A stretch of 11,979 nucleotides of DNA from contig DATHVD010000041.1 in assembly GCA_035461525.1 (NCBI GenBank), positions 1 to 11,979 on the forward strand. The letters are read 5' to 3'. The stretch is from JAIBJN01 sp035461525 (GTDB taxonomy: Bacteria; Actinomycetota; Thermoleophilia; Gaiellales; Gaiellaceae). Below, one piece after another: positions 1 to 5,747 of this stretch. How positions within the stretch are numbered: position 1 is the stretch's first letter; every line of letters starts with the position of its first letter. Under the pieces are notes generated by a model. That model saw only the letters and a program-made list of their open reading frames with translations, did no database searches and was not told the DNA's origin. The position numbers and the translations under genes were made by a program.

Positions 1-957
1 CTCGCGGCCGCAACGGACGCGAAGGTCACCGTGCAGTCCGTCCTCCAGCTCCTCGGCGCAGTCGAGGAGGAGGCGCTCTTCCGGCTCACCGACCTCGTCG
101 TCGACCGCGACACGCCCGGCCTCCTCGCCTTCGTGGAAGAGCTCGCCGACCAGGGTCAGGACCTCGCGCGCCTCGTTACCGACCTGCTCGAGCACCTGCG
201 ACACCTGCTCCTCGTCCAGCACCTGGGCGAGGTGCCGGAGTCGCTGCCGGTGACGCCAGAGACGCGCGATCGCCTCCGCTCGCAGGCGAACCAGCTCACC
301 GAGCCCGAGGTGCTGCGGCTGATCGACCTCCTCCACGTGGCGGTGGACGACGTGCGCCAGGGTGGCGACCCGCGCCTCCCGCTCGAGCTCGCGCTCGTCA
401 AGGTGACGCGACCGGGCGCCGACCTCTCGCGCGAGTCGACCGCCTACCGCCTCGAGCAGCTCGAGAGCAAGCTCCGCGGCGACCCGCACCGGGCCGTGGA
501 GGCGCGCCCGGCCGCGCCCGCCGAGCCCGCCGAGGCCGCGGCCGGGGAGCCCGAGCCGGACCCCGCCGAGGGCGAGGGGCCGCACGTGGGCCTGCCCGAG
601 ATCCAGGCGGCCTGGCGGCAGACGATCCTCCCGGCCGTCTCCGAGCGCTCGATCCCGACGTCCTCCGTGCTCTCCGAGGCCAAGCCGGTCGCGCTCGAGG
701 GGCGGCGGCTCGTGCTCGAGTTCCCGCCGGCGGCGTCGTTCCACCGCGGTCTCGCGGAGGACCCGAAGAACGCCGACGTCCTCGCCGCCGTCCTCCACGA
801 GCACACCGGGCGGCGCCTCGAGCTCTCCTTCGAGGTGGGTGAGGGCCCGCACGAGGAGGCCGCCACCGCAGCGGAGGAGCCGGCCACGGAGGACGAGATC
901 ATCTCGCTCATGCAGACGACGTTCGATGCCCGCCCGATCGGGAAGGAAGGCGACTGA
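1..957 (+). CDS. dnaX: DNA polymerase III subunit gamma/tau, 3' part
   Basis: The reading frame is open at base 1 and ends at TGA 955-957, so the ATPase domain lies outside the window; 318 residues are visible. DnaX is the clamp-loader ATPase that assembles the replicative polymerase and loads the sliding clamp. The first ~130 visible residues look like DnaX domain III (helical, with VQSVLQLLGAVEEEALF and a DLLEHLRHLLL helix). A Pro/Ala/Glu linker follows (about 150-205), then a C-terminal domain of the type seen in actinobacterial tau (IQAAWRQTILPAVSERS, SVLSEAKPVALEG, VLEFPP..FHRGLAE), ending in an acidic tail. No poly-A slippery site for a frameshifted gamma form is visible in this part. 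The stop is 2 bases before the ybaB start, and dnaX-ybaB is a widely conserved pair. The GTG at 31 is internal to the domain and is not the start. Confidence 0.93.
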   Translation, partial: LAAATDAKVTVQSVLQLLGAVEEEALFRLTDLVVDRDTPGLLAFVEELADQGQDLARLVTDLLEHLRHLLLVQHLGEVPESLPVTPETRDRLRSQANQLTEPEVLRLIDLLHVAVDDVRQGGDPRLPLELALVKVTRPGADLSRESTAYRLEQLESKLRGDPHRAVEARPAAPAEPAEAAAGEPEPDPAEGEGPHVGLPEIQAAWRQTILPAVSERSIPTSSVLSEAKPVALEGRRLVLEFPPAASFHRGLAEDPKNADVLAAVLHEHTGRRLELSFEVGEGPHEEAATAAEEPATEDEIISLMQTTFDARPIGKEGD

Positions 958-959
958 CC

Positions 960-1274
960 ATGGACGTGAACAAGATGCTCCAGCAGGTGCAGCAGATGCA
1001 GGCCGACATGCTCAAGGCGCAGGAGGAGCTCGCCGGCGAGCGCGTCGAGGCCTCCGTCGGCGGCGGCATGGTGACCGTGACGGCGAGCGGCTCCGGCGAG
1101 ATCGTCGGCATCAAGATCTCGCCCGAGGCGATCGACCCGGACGACCCGGAGACGCTCGAGGACCTCGTCCTCGCGGGCGTCAACCAGGCGCTCAAGAACG
1201 CGACCGAGCTCCAGCAGTCCCGGCTCGGCGGCCTCACCGGCGGCCTCAAGGGACTCGGCCTCCCCGGCATGTAG
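960..1274 (+). CDS. ybaB: YbaB/EbfC family nucleoid-associated DNA-binding protein
   Basis: A 104-residue protein, the usual family length. It has the typical N-terminal amphipathic helix (MLQQVQQMQADMLKAQEELA, residues 6-25), then the beta-sheet segment VEASVGGGMVTVTASGSGEIVGIKISPEAIDPDD. The C-terminal helix LEDLVLAGVNQALKNATEL is followed by a Gly/Leu-rich tail ending in GLPGM. Family members are small dimers that bind DNA and associate with the nucleoid; their genes usually sit between dnaX and recR, as here. The ATG at 960 follows a purine-rich GGAAGGAAGG (941-950) 9 bases upstream, which lies inside the end of dnaX, so the two genes are probably translated from one mRNA. The family is recognised with high confidence; its exact cellular role is less settled. 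Confidence 0.95.
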   Translation: MDVNKMLQQVQQMQADMLKAQEELAGERVEASVGGGMVTVTASGSGEIVGIKISPEAIDPDDPETLEDLVLAGVNQALKNATELQQSRLGGLTGGLKGLGLPGM

Positions 1275-1300
1275 CCTGCCGCGGCCCGGCCCCGCCTCGT

Positions 1301-1330
1301 CCCGGAGGGCCGCGCCCCGGTGCCAGGCAC
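1301..1330 (+). repeat. GGTGCCAGGCAC repeat, copy 1
   Basis: A roughly 30-bp unit ending in the shared 12-mer GGTGCCAGGCAC (1319-1330). Its last 17 bases (1314-1330) are identical to 1462-1478 in copy 2, but the right half of the dyad present in copy 2 is missing. Confidence 0.7.
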
Positions 1331-1448
1331 GAGCGGGCACCGAGCGTGTTCGCGAAGGACGGTGCTGGCGGACGCGTCCCCTCCGTCCGTCTGTGGACGA
1401 CGCTTCAGCGTGGGAGAGGGCTCGAGGCTTCTCCGTTCACATTTCGTC

Positions 1449-1489
1449 CACCGGGAGACATGCCCCGGTGCCAGGCACCGGGGCATGTC
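1449..1489 (+). repeat. GGTGCCAGGCAC repeat, copy 2, within a 33-bp perfect dyad
   Basis: Bases 1457-1472 (GACATGCCCCGGTGCC) and 1474-1489 (GGCACCGGGGCATGTC) are exact reverse complements around a single A at 1473, giving 16-bp arms. The 30-bp repeat unit (1449-1478) occupies its left side. In RNA the one-base loop would open to a few bases, still leaving a very stable hairpin. No T-run follows, so it does not look like a classical intrinsic terminator for the ybaB transcript. Confidence 0.85.
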
Positions 1490-1520
1490 CGCGGGGGACT
1501 CCGCACTCGACCGCTCGCCC

Positions 1521-1550
1521 ACCGGAGGCCATGTCCCGGGTGCCAGGCAC
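1521..1550 (+). repeat. GGTGCCAGGCAC repeat, copy 3, abutting recR
   Basis: The third 30-bp unit, an imperfect direct repeat of 1449-1478, ending in the same 12-mer (1539-1550). The right dyad arm has decayed to 5 matching bases. Its last three bases (CAC) form the first half of the putative recR -10 hexamer. Confidence 0.7.
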
Positions 1551-1559
1551 AATGGGGCC
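1548..1559 (+). promoter_or_regulatory. Putative leaderless promoter (-10 CACAAT) for recR
   Basis: CACAAT at 1548-1553 ends 6 bases before the GTG start, the spacing expected if transcription starts on the start codon. No Shine-Dalgarno is present (only GGGGCC precedes the GTG) and no good -35 is visible. The first half of the hexamer comes from repeat copy 3. Confidence 0.4.
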
Positions 1560-2150
1560 GTGTTCAGCCCCGTCGTCGAGAACCTGATCGCCCAGCTCTC
1601 GCGCCTGCCCGGGATCGGCACCCGCACCGCGCAGCGGCTCGCGTTCCACCTCCTCCGCGTGCCCGAGGAGGAGGCGCTCGCGCTCGCCGAGGCGATCCGC
1701 GAGGTGAAGGAGCGCATCGGCTTCTGCCGCGAGTGCGGCAACCTCACCGAGGAGGAGCTCTGCCTCGTCTGCCTCGACGCGCGGCGCGACCGTACGGTCG
1801 TCTGCGTCGTCGAGCAGCCCGTCGACCTCCTCTCGATGGAGCGCACGCACGAGTACCGGGGGCTCTACCACGTCCTCGGCGGCGCGCTCTCGCCCCTCGA
1901 CGGGATCGAGCCGAAGGACCTCCGCATCGACGAGCTCCTCGCGCGCGTAGAGAAGAACGGGATCGAGGAGGTCGTCCTCGCCACGAACCCGAACATGACC
2001 GGAGAGGCCACGGCCGCCTACATCGCCGACCGGCTGCGCGGGCGCACGCGGGTCACCCGGCTGGCGAGCGGCCTGCCCGTCGGCGGCGACCTCGAGTACG
2101 CGGACGAGGTCACCCTCGGCCGCGCGCTCGCCGGACGCCGCGACATGTAG
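1560..2150 (+). CDS. recR: Recombination protein RecR
   Basis: A 196-residue protein, matching the usual RecR length of about 200. RecR works with RecF/RecO to load RecA on gapped DNA. Domains in order: helix-hairpin-helix LPGIGTRTAQRLAFHLL (16-32); a four-cysteine zinc finger (C56, C59, C68, C71, in CRECG...CLVC); the Toprim fold beginning VCVVEQPVDLLSMERTHEYRG (81-101) with YHVLGG; ATNPNMTGEATAAYIADRL (141-159); and the C-terminal ASGLPVGGDLEYADEVTLGRAL. GTG at 1560 is chosen because the conserved N-terminus FSPVVENLIAQLSRLPG starts there. An in-frame ATG further upstream at about 1320 would add 80 residues translated from the intergenic repeats. No Shine-Dalgarno precedes the GTG, which fits leaderless initiation. 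Confidence 0.96.
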   Translation: MFSPVVENLIAQLSRLPGIGTRTAQRLAFHLLRVPEEEALALAEAIREVKERIGFCRECGNLTEEELCLVCLDARRDRTVVCVVEQPVDLLSMERTHEYRGLYHVLGGALSPLDGIEPKDLRIDELLARVEKNGIEEVVLATNPNMTGEATAAYIADRLRGRTRVTRLASGLPVGGDLEYADEVTLGRALAGRRDM

Positions 2151-2170
2151 CCCGCCTCCGGCCGCTCGGG

Positions 2171-2185
2171 TACGGTGCCGCCCAC
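2171..2185 (+). promoter_or_regulatory. Possible -10 element (TACGGT) for the cation exchanger gene
   Basis: TACGGT at 2171-2176 fits TAnnnT and lies 9 bases before the ATG. The start has no Shine-Dalgarno, which suggests a leaderless or near-leaderless message. No clear -35 is visible. Confidence 0.35.
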
Positions 2186-3259
2186 ATGAGCGCGGGCGGG
2201 CTGAACAAGGTCGAGATCGCGGCCCTCACCGTGGCCGGGGCCTTCACCCTGGCGACCGGCTTTCTCCACTTCACCGGCGGTGACGAGGTGGTCACGTTCG
2301 TCATCGGGGCGATCGCGCTCGCCGGGATCGCCTGGATCGTCTCCTTCGCCACCGAGGCCGTCGGGGAGCGCTTCGGCCCGGCGACCACCGGCGTCCTCCA
2401 GTCCTCGCTCGGAAACCTGCCCGAGTTCTTCATCGTCCTCTTTGCGCTCTCGGCCGGCGAGATCGTCGTGGCGCAGACGGCGATCCTCGGCTCGATCTTC
2501 GCCAACGCCCTGCTCGTGCTCGGCCTCGTGATCGTGGCGGGCGCCTACCGCTCGCGCGACGGCGTCATGCGCTTCCAGGCGAAGCTCCCCAACGACACGA
2601 TGACGCTGCTCATGCTCGCCGTGTTCATCATCGTCCTCCTCGGCCTCTCGGACACGCTCGGCGACGCGGCGAGCGCCCACCTGAACACGATCTCGATCGT
2701 CGGCGCCGTCCTGCTCCTCTCCGTGTACGTCGTCTGGCTCTGGGGCTACCTCCGCGGCGCGGAGACGCCGGGCGAGGGCCGGGCGCGTCGGCACGAGCCG
2801 CGGATCGGGCTCTCCGTCTCCGTCCCGCTCCTCGCGGTCGCGGGCACGGGGGCCGCGCTCGTCTCCGACTGGTTCGTGGAGGCGCTCGCGCCCGCGATCG
2901 ATCGGATCGGGATCTCCCGCGCCTTCACCGGGCTCGTGATCGTGGCCATCGCCGGAAACGCGGTCGAGAACGTCGTCGGCGTCGTGCTCGCCTGGCGGGG
3001 CAAGAGCGACCTCGCCATCTCCGTCGTGAAGAACTCCGTCAGCCAGATCGCGGTCTTCCTCTTCCCGCTGCTCGTCCTCTGCTCGCTCTTCTTCGCTACG
3101 CCGCTCACGTTCGTCGTCGAGCCGATCTTCATCGCCGCGCTCGCGCTCATGGCGGTCGCGGTGTGGCAGGTGACGACCGACGGCGAGGCTGCCGCGTTCG
3201 AGGGCTGGGCGCTGATGGCGCTCTACGCCATCCTCGCCACGCTCGTCTTCTTCGAGTAG
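2186..3259 (+). CDS. CaCA-superfamily calcium/cation:proton antiporter (CAX/ChaA-like)
   Basis: A 357-residue integral membrane protein with about 11 hydrophobic segments, close to the usual CAX length. The family exchanges Ca2+ (or Na+/K+) for protons across the cytoplasmic membrane. The two inverted alpha repeats are visible: repeat 1 VLQSSLGNLPEFFIVLFALSAGE (70-92, acidic E80) with QTAILGSIFANALLVLGL after it; repeat 2 VIVAIAGNAVENVVGVVLAW (251-270, acidic E261) with SVSQIAVFLFPLLVL (284-298). A charged loop near 186-206 separates the halves. The GNxxE motifs are kept, but repeat 1 reads GNLPE rather than GNATE/GNAAE, and repeat 2 has N at the position where many CAX proteins have H. The ion carried is therefore uncertain. 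It lies 35 bases after recR, and the ATG at 2186 opens the hydrophobic N-terminus. The much longer open frame upstream overlaps recR out of frame and is not coding. Confidence 0.88.
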   Translation: MSAGGLNKVEIAALTVAGAFTLATGFLHFTGGDEVVTFVIGAIALAGIAWIVSFATEAVGERFGPATTGVLQSSLGNLPEFFIVLFALSAGEIVVAQTAILGSIFANALLVLGLVIVAGAYRSRDGVMRFQAKLPNDTMTLLMLAVFIIVLLGLSDTLGDAASAHLNTISIVGAVLLLSVYVVWLWGYLRGAETPGEGRARRHEPRIGLSVSVPLLAVAGTGAALVSDWFVEALAPAIDRIGISRAFTGLVIVAIAGNAVENVVGVVLAWRGKSDLAISVVKNSVSQIAVFLFPLLVLCSLFFATPLTFVVEPIFIAALALMAVAVWQVTTDGEAAAFEGWALMALYAILATLVFFE

Positions 3260-3274
3260 CCCCGGCCCCGTCCG

Positions 3275-3287
3275 TACAATCGGCGGG
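3275..3287 (+). promoter_or_regulatory. Putative leaderless promoter (-10 TACAAT) for lysC-asd
   Basis: TACAAT (3275-3280) differs from the TATAAT consensus at one base and ends 7 bases before the ATG at 3288. The intervening CGGCGGG is not a usable Shine-Dalgarno at that distance. The -35 candidate TTCGAG (3251-3256, 18-base spacer) is weak. This supports transcription starting at or next to the start codon. Confidence 0.6.
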
Positions 3288-4544
3288 ATGACGGAGACGG
3301 CGTACGAGACCCTGCCGGAGCTCGAGCCGGCCGAGCCCGGGACGCGCACCGGCACCGTCGTGATGAAGTTCGGGGGGACGTCGGTCGCCGACCCGGAGAA
3401 GATCCGCCGCGCAGCCGCGAGGCTCGTCGCCGCGAAGAGGGCCGGGGCGCGCGTCGTCGGCGTCGTCTCGGCGATGGGCTACCACACGGACGAGCTGCGC
3501 GCGCTCGCCTTCGAGGTCTCGCCGCAGCCGAAGCCGCGCGAGCTGGACATGCTCATCTCGGTCGGCGAGCGGATCTCGTGCGCGCTCGTCGCCATGGCCA
3601 TCTCCGACCTGGGCACGGACGCGATCTCGCTCACGGGCTCGCAGGCCGGCATCGTCACCGACACCGCCCACGGCAAGGCGAAGATCGTCGAGGTGAAGGC
3701 CCACCGCATCCACCGGGCGCTCGACGAGGAGCGGATCGTCCTCGTCGCCGGCTTCCAGGGGGTCTCCACGGAGTACGAGGTGACGACGCTCGGGCGCGGC
3801 GCCTCGGACCTGACCGCGGTCGCCCTGGCGGCGGCGCTCGGCGCGGACGCCTGTGAGATCTACACGGACGTGGACGGCGTCTTCACGGCCGACCCGCGCG
3901 CCGTCCCGGAGGCTCAGAAGCTGCACGCCGTCAGCTACGAGGAGATGCTCGAGATGGCCGCATCCGGGGCGAAGGTGCTTCAGCTACGCTCGGTCGAGTT
4001 CGCCCGCGGGCACGGGGTCAGGCTGCACGTGCGCTCGACGTTCACCGACGAGCCCGGCACGTGGATCAGGGAGGAGGACGAGCGGATGCTGGAGAAAGCG
4101 TTGATCTCGGGCGTGACGCACACCGTCGACGAGGCCGTGTACGAGGTCGAGGGCGTGCGTCCGGCCGACCTCTTCGAGGCGCTCGCGGCCGCGGAGGTGA
4201 ACGTGGACACGATCATCCAGATGGACTCCCGCATCGTCTTCTCCGCCCCGGTCGAGGACCGGGCGCAGGCGGAAGGCGCGCTCGGCGGGCTCGGCGCGCG
4301 CTTCTCGGAGCGCGAAGGGCTCGGCAAGGTCAGTATCGTCGGCGCCGGCATGCGCAGCCACCCCGGCGTGGCGGCGAAGACCTTCGCCACGCTGAGCGGG
4401 CTCGGGGTCGAGCCGACCTACGTCGCCACCTCGCCGATCAAGATCGCCTTCTACGTGCCTCACGGCGCCGTCGAGGAGACCGTGCGCGCTCTGCACGAGA
4501 CCTTCGAGCTGGGCTCGCCGCAGGCGGAGCGCCGCCATGCCTGA
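3288..4544 (+). CDS. lysC: Aspartate kinase (alpha subunit)
   Basis: A 418-residue aspartokinase that phosphorylates L-aspartate with ATP, the committed step towards lysine, threonine, methionine and diaminopimelate. Kinase motifs: VVMKFGGTSVA (24-34), VVSAMGYHTDEL, RELDMLISVGERISCALVA, TTLGRGASDLTAVALAAALGADACEIYTDVDGV and ADPRAVPEAQKLHAVSYEEMLEMAASGAKVLQLRSVEFA. Two C-terminal ACT regions follow. The first (about 275-325) is compressed: the usual PGIAA and VSxxG segments are replaced by VRPADLFEALAAAEVNVDTIIQMDSR. The second is intact (KVSIVGAGMRSHPGVAAKTFATL...ATSPIKIAFYVP). Most family members start about two residues before KFGG; here ATG 3288 adds about 25 residues. It is preferred over ATG 3363 because a TACAAT -10 box lies 7 bases upstream. 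The 3' end overlaps asd by 8 bases. Confidence 0.95.
   Translation: MTETAYETLPELEPAEPGTRTGTVVMKFGGTSVADPEKIRRAAARLVAAKRAGARVVGVVSAMGYHTDELRALAFEVSPQPKPRELDMLISVGERISCALVAMAISDLGTDAISLTGSQAGIVTDTAHGKAKIVEVKAHRIHRALDEERIVLVAGFQGVSTEYEVTTLGRGASDLTAVALAAALGADACEIYTDVDGVFTADPRAVPEAQKLHAVSYEEMLEMAASGAKVLQLRSVEFARGHGVRLHVRSTFTDEPGTWIREEDERMLEKALISGVTHTVDEAVYEVEGVRPADLFEALAAAEVNVDTIIQMDSRIVFSAPVEDRAQAEGALGGLGARFSEREGLGKVSIVGAGMRSHPGVAAKTFATLSGLGVEPTYVATSPIKIAFYVPHGAVEETVRALHETFELGSPQAERRHA
4073..4085 (+). promoter_or_regulatory. Strong internal Shine-Dalgarno for the LysC beta subunit
   Basis: GGAGG (4073-4077) within GGGAGGAGG, followed by an 8-base spacer and an in-frame ATG at 4086. It is one of the best ribosome-binding sites in the window, yet it lies inside lysC. 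Its location matches where the beta subunit begins in C. glutamicum, B. subtilis and Thermus. Confidence 0.65.
4086..4544 (+). CDS. lysC: Aspartate kinase beta (regulatory) subunit, internal in-frame start
   Basis: A second product is inferred from ATG 4086, codon 267 of lysC: 152 residues in the same frame, starting MLEKALISGVTHTV and comprising both ACT regions. In several class II aspartokinases (B. subtilis, C. glutamicum, Thermus) an internal start at the equivalent position, next to a segment like MEEAVLTGVATD, yields a beta subunit. That subunit joins the kinase in an alpha2-beta2 enzyme controlled by lysine and/or threonine. What is seen: the optimal Shine-Dalgarno, the in-frame ATG, and the match of the first residues to the known beta N-termini. 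What is inferred: that the product is made here. It overlaps the lysC CDS completely. Confidence 0.65.
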   Translation: MLEKALISGVTHTVDEAVYEVEGVRPADLFEALAAAEVNVDTIIQMDSRIVFSAPVEDRAQAEGALGGLGARFSEREGLGKVSIVGAGMRSHPGVAAKTFATLSGLGVEPTYVATSPIKIAFYVPHGAVEETVRALHETFELGSPQAERRHA

Positions 4545-5478
4545 CGTGCGCGTCGGCGTCGTCGGCGCGACCGGCGCCGTCGGTACGGTGACGCTCGCTC
4601 TCCTCGCGGAGCGCGGCTTCGACCGGGTGCGCGCGTTCGCGTCGGCCCGCTCGGCGGGCAGGCGGGTTCCGTTCGGCGACGGCGAGCTGCCCGTCGAGGA
4701 GGCGACACCCGAGGCCCTCGCCGCGGGCGGGCTCGACCTCGTCTTCTTCTCCGTCGGCACCGAGGCGAGCCGCGCGCTCGTCCCATACGCCGTGCGCGGC
4801 GGGGCCGTCGCCGTGGACAAGTCGGACGCCTACAGGTTGACCGACGGGATCCCGCTCGTCGTCGCCGGCGTCAACGACCACGTCCTCGACGGCGATGAGA
4901 TCGTCGCCAACCCGAACTGCTCGGCGATGCAGCTCACGTGCGCCCTCAAGCCGCTGCACGAGGCTGCCGGGCTGACCCGGGTCCGGCTCGCCACCTACCA
5001 GTCCGCCTCCGGCGCCGGCGACGCCGGCAGCGAGCGGCTGCGCGCGACGCCGTCCGCCGAGGCCGACCTGGCGATGGACTGGGACCTCGACGGCGACGAG
5101 TTCAGCGAGGAGTGGAAGCTCCGCGCCGAGACGCGCAAGATCCTCGAGCTGCCGGAGCTGCTTCTGCACGCGACCTGTGTGCGCGTCCCCGTCCTCGTCG
5201 GCCACGCCCAGGCGGTGTGGGTGGAGACGGAGCGCCTACTCTCGCCGGAGGAGGCGCGCGAGGCGCTCGCCGCCGCGCCACACCTCGAGCTCGTCGACTT
5301 TCCGACCCCCGGTGACGCGGCCGGCCGGGACGAGGTGCTCGTCGGCCGGATCCGCCGCGACACCGCCGGCGACGGGCTCGCCCTCTGGGTCGTGAACGAC
5401 AACCTGCGCAAGGGGGCGGCGCTGAACGCCGTCCAGATCGCCGAGCTCCTGCTCGAGCGCCGGCTCCTCGCCGCGTAG
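4537..5478 (+). CDS. asd: Aspartate-semialdehyde dehydrogenase
   Basis: A 313-residue protein, slightly shorter than the usual 330-345. It reduces L-aspartyl-4-phosphate, the LysC product, to aspartate semialdehyde with NADPH. Visible signals: dinucleotide-binding VGVVGATGAVG (6-16); VFFSVGTEASR; VAVDKSDAYR; catalytic cysteine C128 in ANPNCSAMQL; YQSASGAGDAG (154-164); EEWKLRAETRKIL; RVPVLVGHAQAVWVE with R216 and H223; and the C-terminal VVNDNLRKGAALNAVQIAELL. One oddity is GIPLVVAGVND (104-114), where the family usually has PLVVPEVN, so a commonly conserved Glu is Gly. GGAG (4526-4529) precedes the ATG by 7 bases, and the start overlaps the lysC stop by 8 bases, which points to translational coupling in one operon. 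The TAG stop is 2 bases from an opposing stop (TAGCGCTA, 5476-5483). Confidence 0.95.
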   Translation: MPDVRVGVVGATGAVGTVTLALLAERGFDRVRAFASARSAGRRVPFGDGELPVEEATPEALAAGGLDLVFFSVGTEASRALVPYAVRGGAVAVDKSDAYRLTDGIPLVVAGVNDHVLDGDEIVANPNCSAMQLTCALKPLHEAAGLTRVRLATYQSASGAGDAGSERLRATPSAEADLAMDWDLDGDEFSEEWKLRAETRKILELPELLLHATCVRVPVLVGHAQAVWVETERLLSPEEAREALAAAPHLELVDFPTPGDAAGRDEVLVGRIRRDTAGDGLALWVVNDNLRKGAALNAVQIAELLLERRLLAA

Positions 5479-5480
5479 CG

Positions 5481-5684
5481 CTACCCGCGGCCGAGCGGGC
5501 CGAAGGAGAGGCGGCGCAGCCGCGCGCGGCGACGGTCGCGCTCGGCACGCTCCTCACCAATCCTCCGCTCGTGAGGGCGATGCGCTCCTGGATCATCCGC
5601 GTGCGCCAGGAGCCACACGATAGTCCGCACGTCTTCGCGATCGGCGATCGGCTCGAGGGGATCTCCGAAGACGCACGCGTCCAT
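5481..5684 (-). CDS. Doubtful small hypothetical ORF
   Basis: A 67-residue frame from ATG 5684 (or 74 from GTG 5705), which I do not recognise. It starts MDACVFGDPLEPIADREDV and continues RTIVWLLAHADDPGAH, and its C-terminal third is strongly basic (RRIGEERAERDRRRARLRRL). For it: it is co-directional with the gene upstream and ends only 2 bases from the convergent asd stop, with the two stops forming the palindrome TAGCGCTA. Its frame is open and mostly uses G/C-ending codons. Against it: no Shine-Dalgarno precedes either start, and A/T-ending codons are more frequent than in neighbouring genes. It is in the same frame as the membrane protein gene just upstream, separated from it by a TAG (5748-5750) and 14-21 codons. 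It could be a real small gene, a detached C-terminal remnant, or chance. Confidence 0.35.
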   Translation of the reverse strand: MDACVFGDPLEPIADREDVRTIVWLLAHADDPGAHRPHERRIGEERAERDRRRARLRRLSFGPLGRG

Positions 5685-5747
5685 TGTGGAGACGCGGACG
5701 GGCACCCGCAGAATGGCGCTGCAGGACGGGTCGCCGACGGCGATGGC

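Larger units (their letters stand above)
1275..1559. other. Repeat-bearing intergenic region between ybaB and recR
   Basis: No convincing gene is seen in these 285 bases. Reading frames that cross it have no family resemblance and simply translate the repeats. It holds three copies of a 12-mer repeat, a perfect 33-bp dyad, a 10-bp palindrome GGACGCGTCC (1370-1379) and a -10-like hexamer next to the recR start. Confidence 0.7.

Noticed and set aside
1..957. A programmed frameshift producing a shorter DnaX (gamma) form
   Set aside because: No A-run slippery heptamer is seen in the visible part, and the region before base 1 is not available.
1457..1489. The 33-bp dyad as an intrinsic terminator for ybaB
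   Set aside because: The stem is strong but no T-run follows, it lies 180 bases past the stop, and its core recurs as a repeat.
1320..1559. An 80-residue N-terminal extension of RecR from an upstream ATG
   Set aside because: The extension would be encoded by the intergenic repeats, whereas RecR is normally about 200 residues and its conserved N-terminus begins at GTG 1560.
1275..1559. A tRNA, SRP RNA or CRISPR array near dnaX-recR
   Set aside because: No cloverleaf or SRP hairpin motif is visible. The three repeats have unequal spacing and decayed arms, unlike CRISPR repeats.
1393..1587. A 64-codon plus-strand frame over the repeat region
   Set aside because: It simply translates the repeats (recurring VPGT) and has no start context; it is not a gene.
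839..2185. A long plus-strand open frame running through ybaB and recR into the cation exchanger
   Set aside because: Its first ~450 codons are Arg/Pro-rich and have no family resemblance. They overlap two clear genes in another frame; only the part from 2186 is coding.
2018..3355. A long minus-strand frame opposite the cation exchanger
   Set aside because: It is an antisense shadow caused by high GC3: a monotonous Asp/Glu/Arg composition with no motifs, opposite a clear membrane protein gene.
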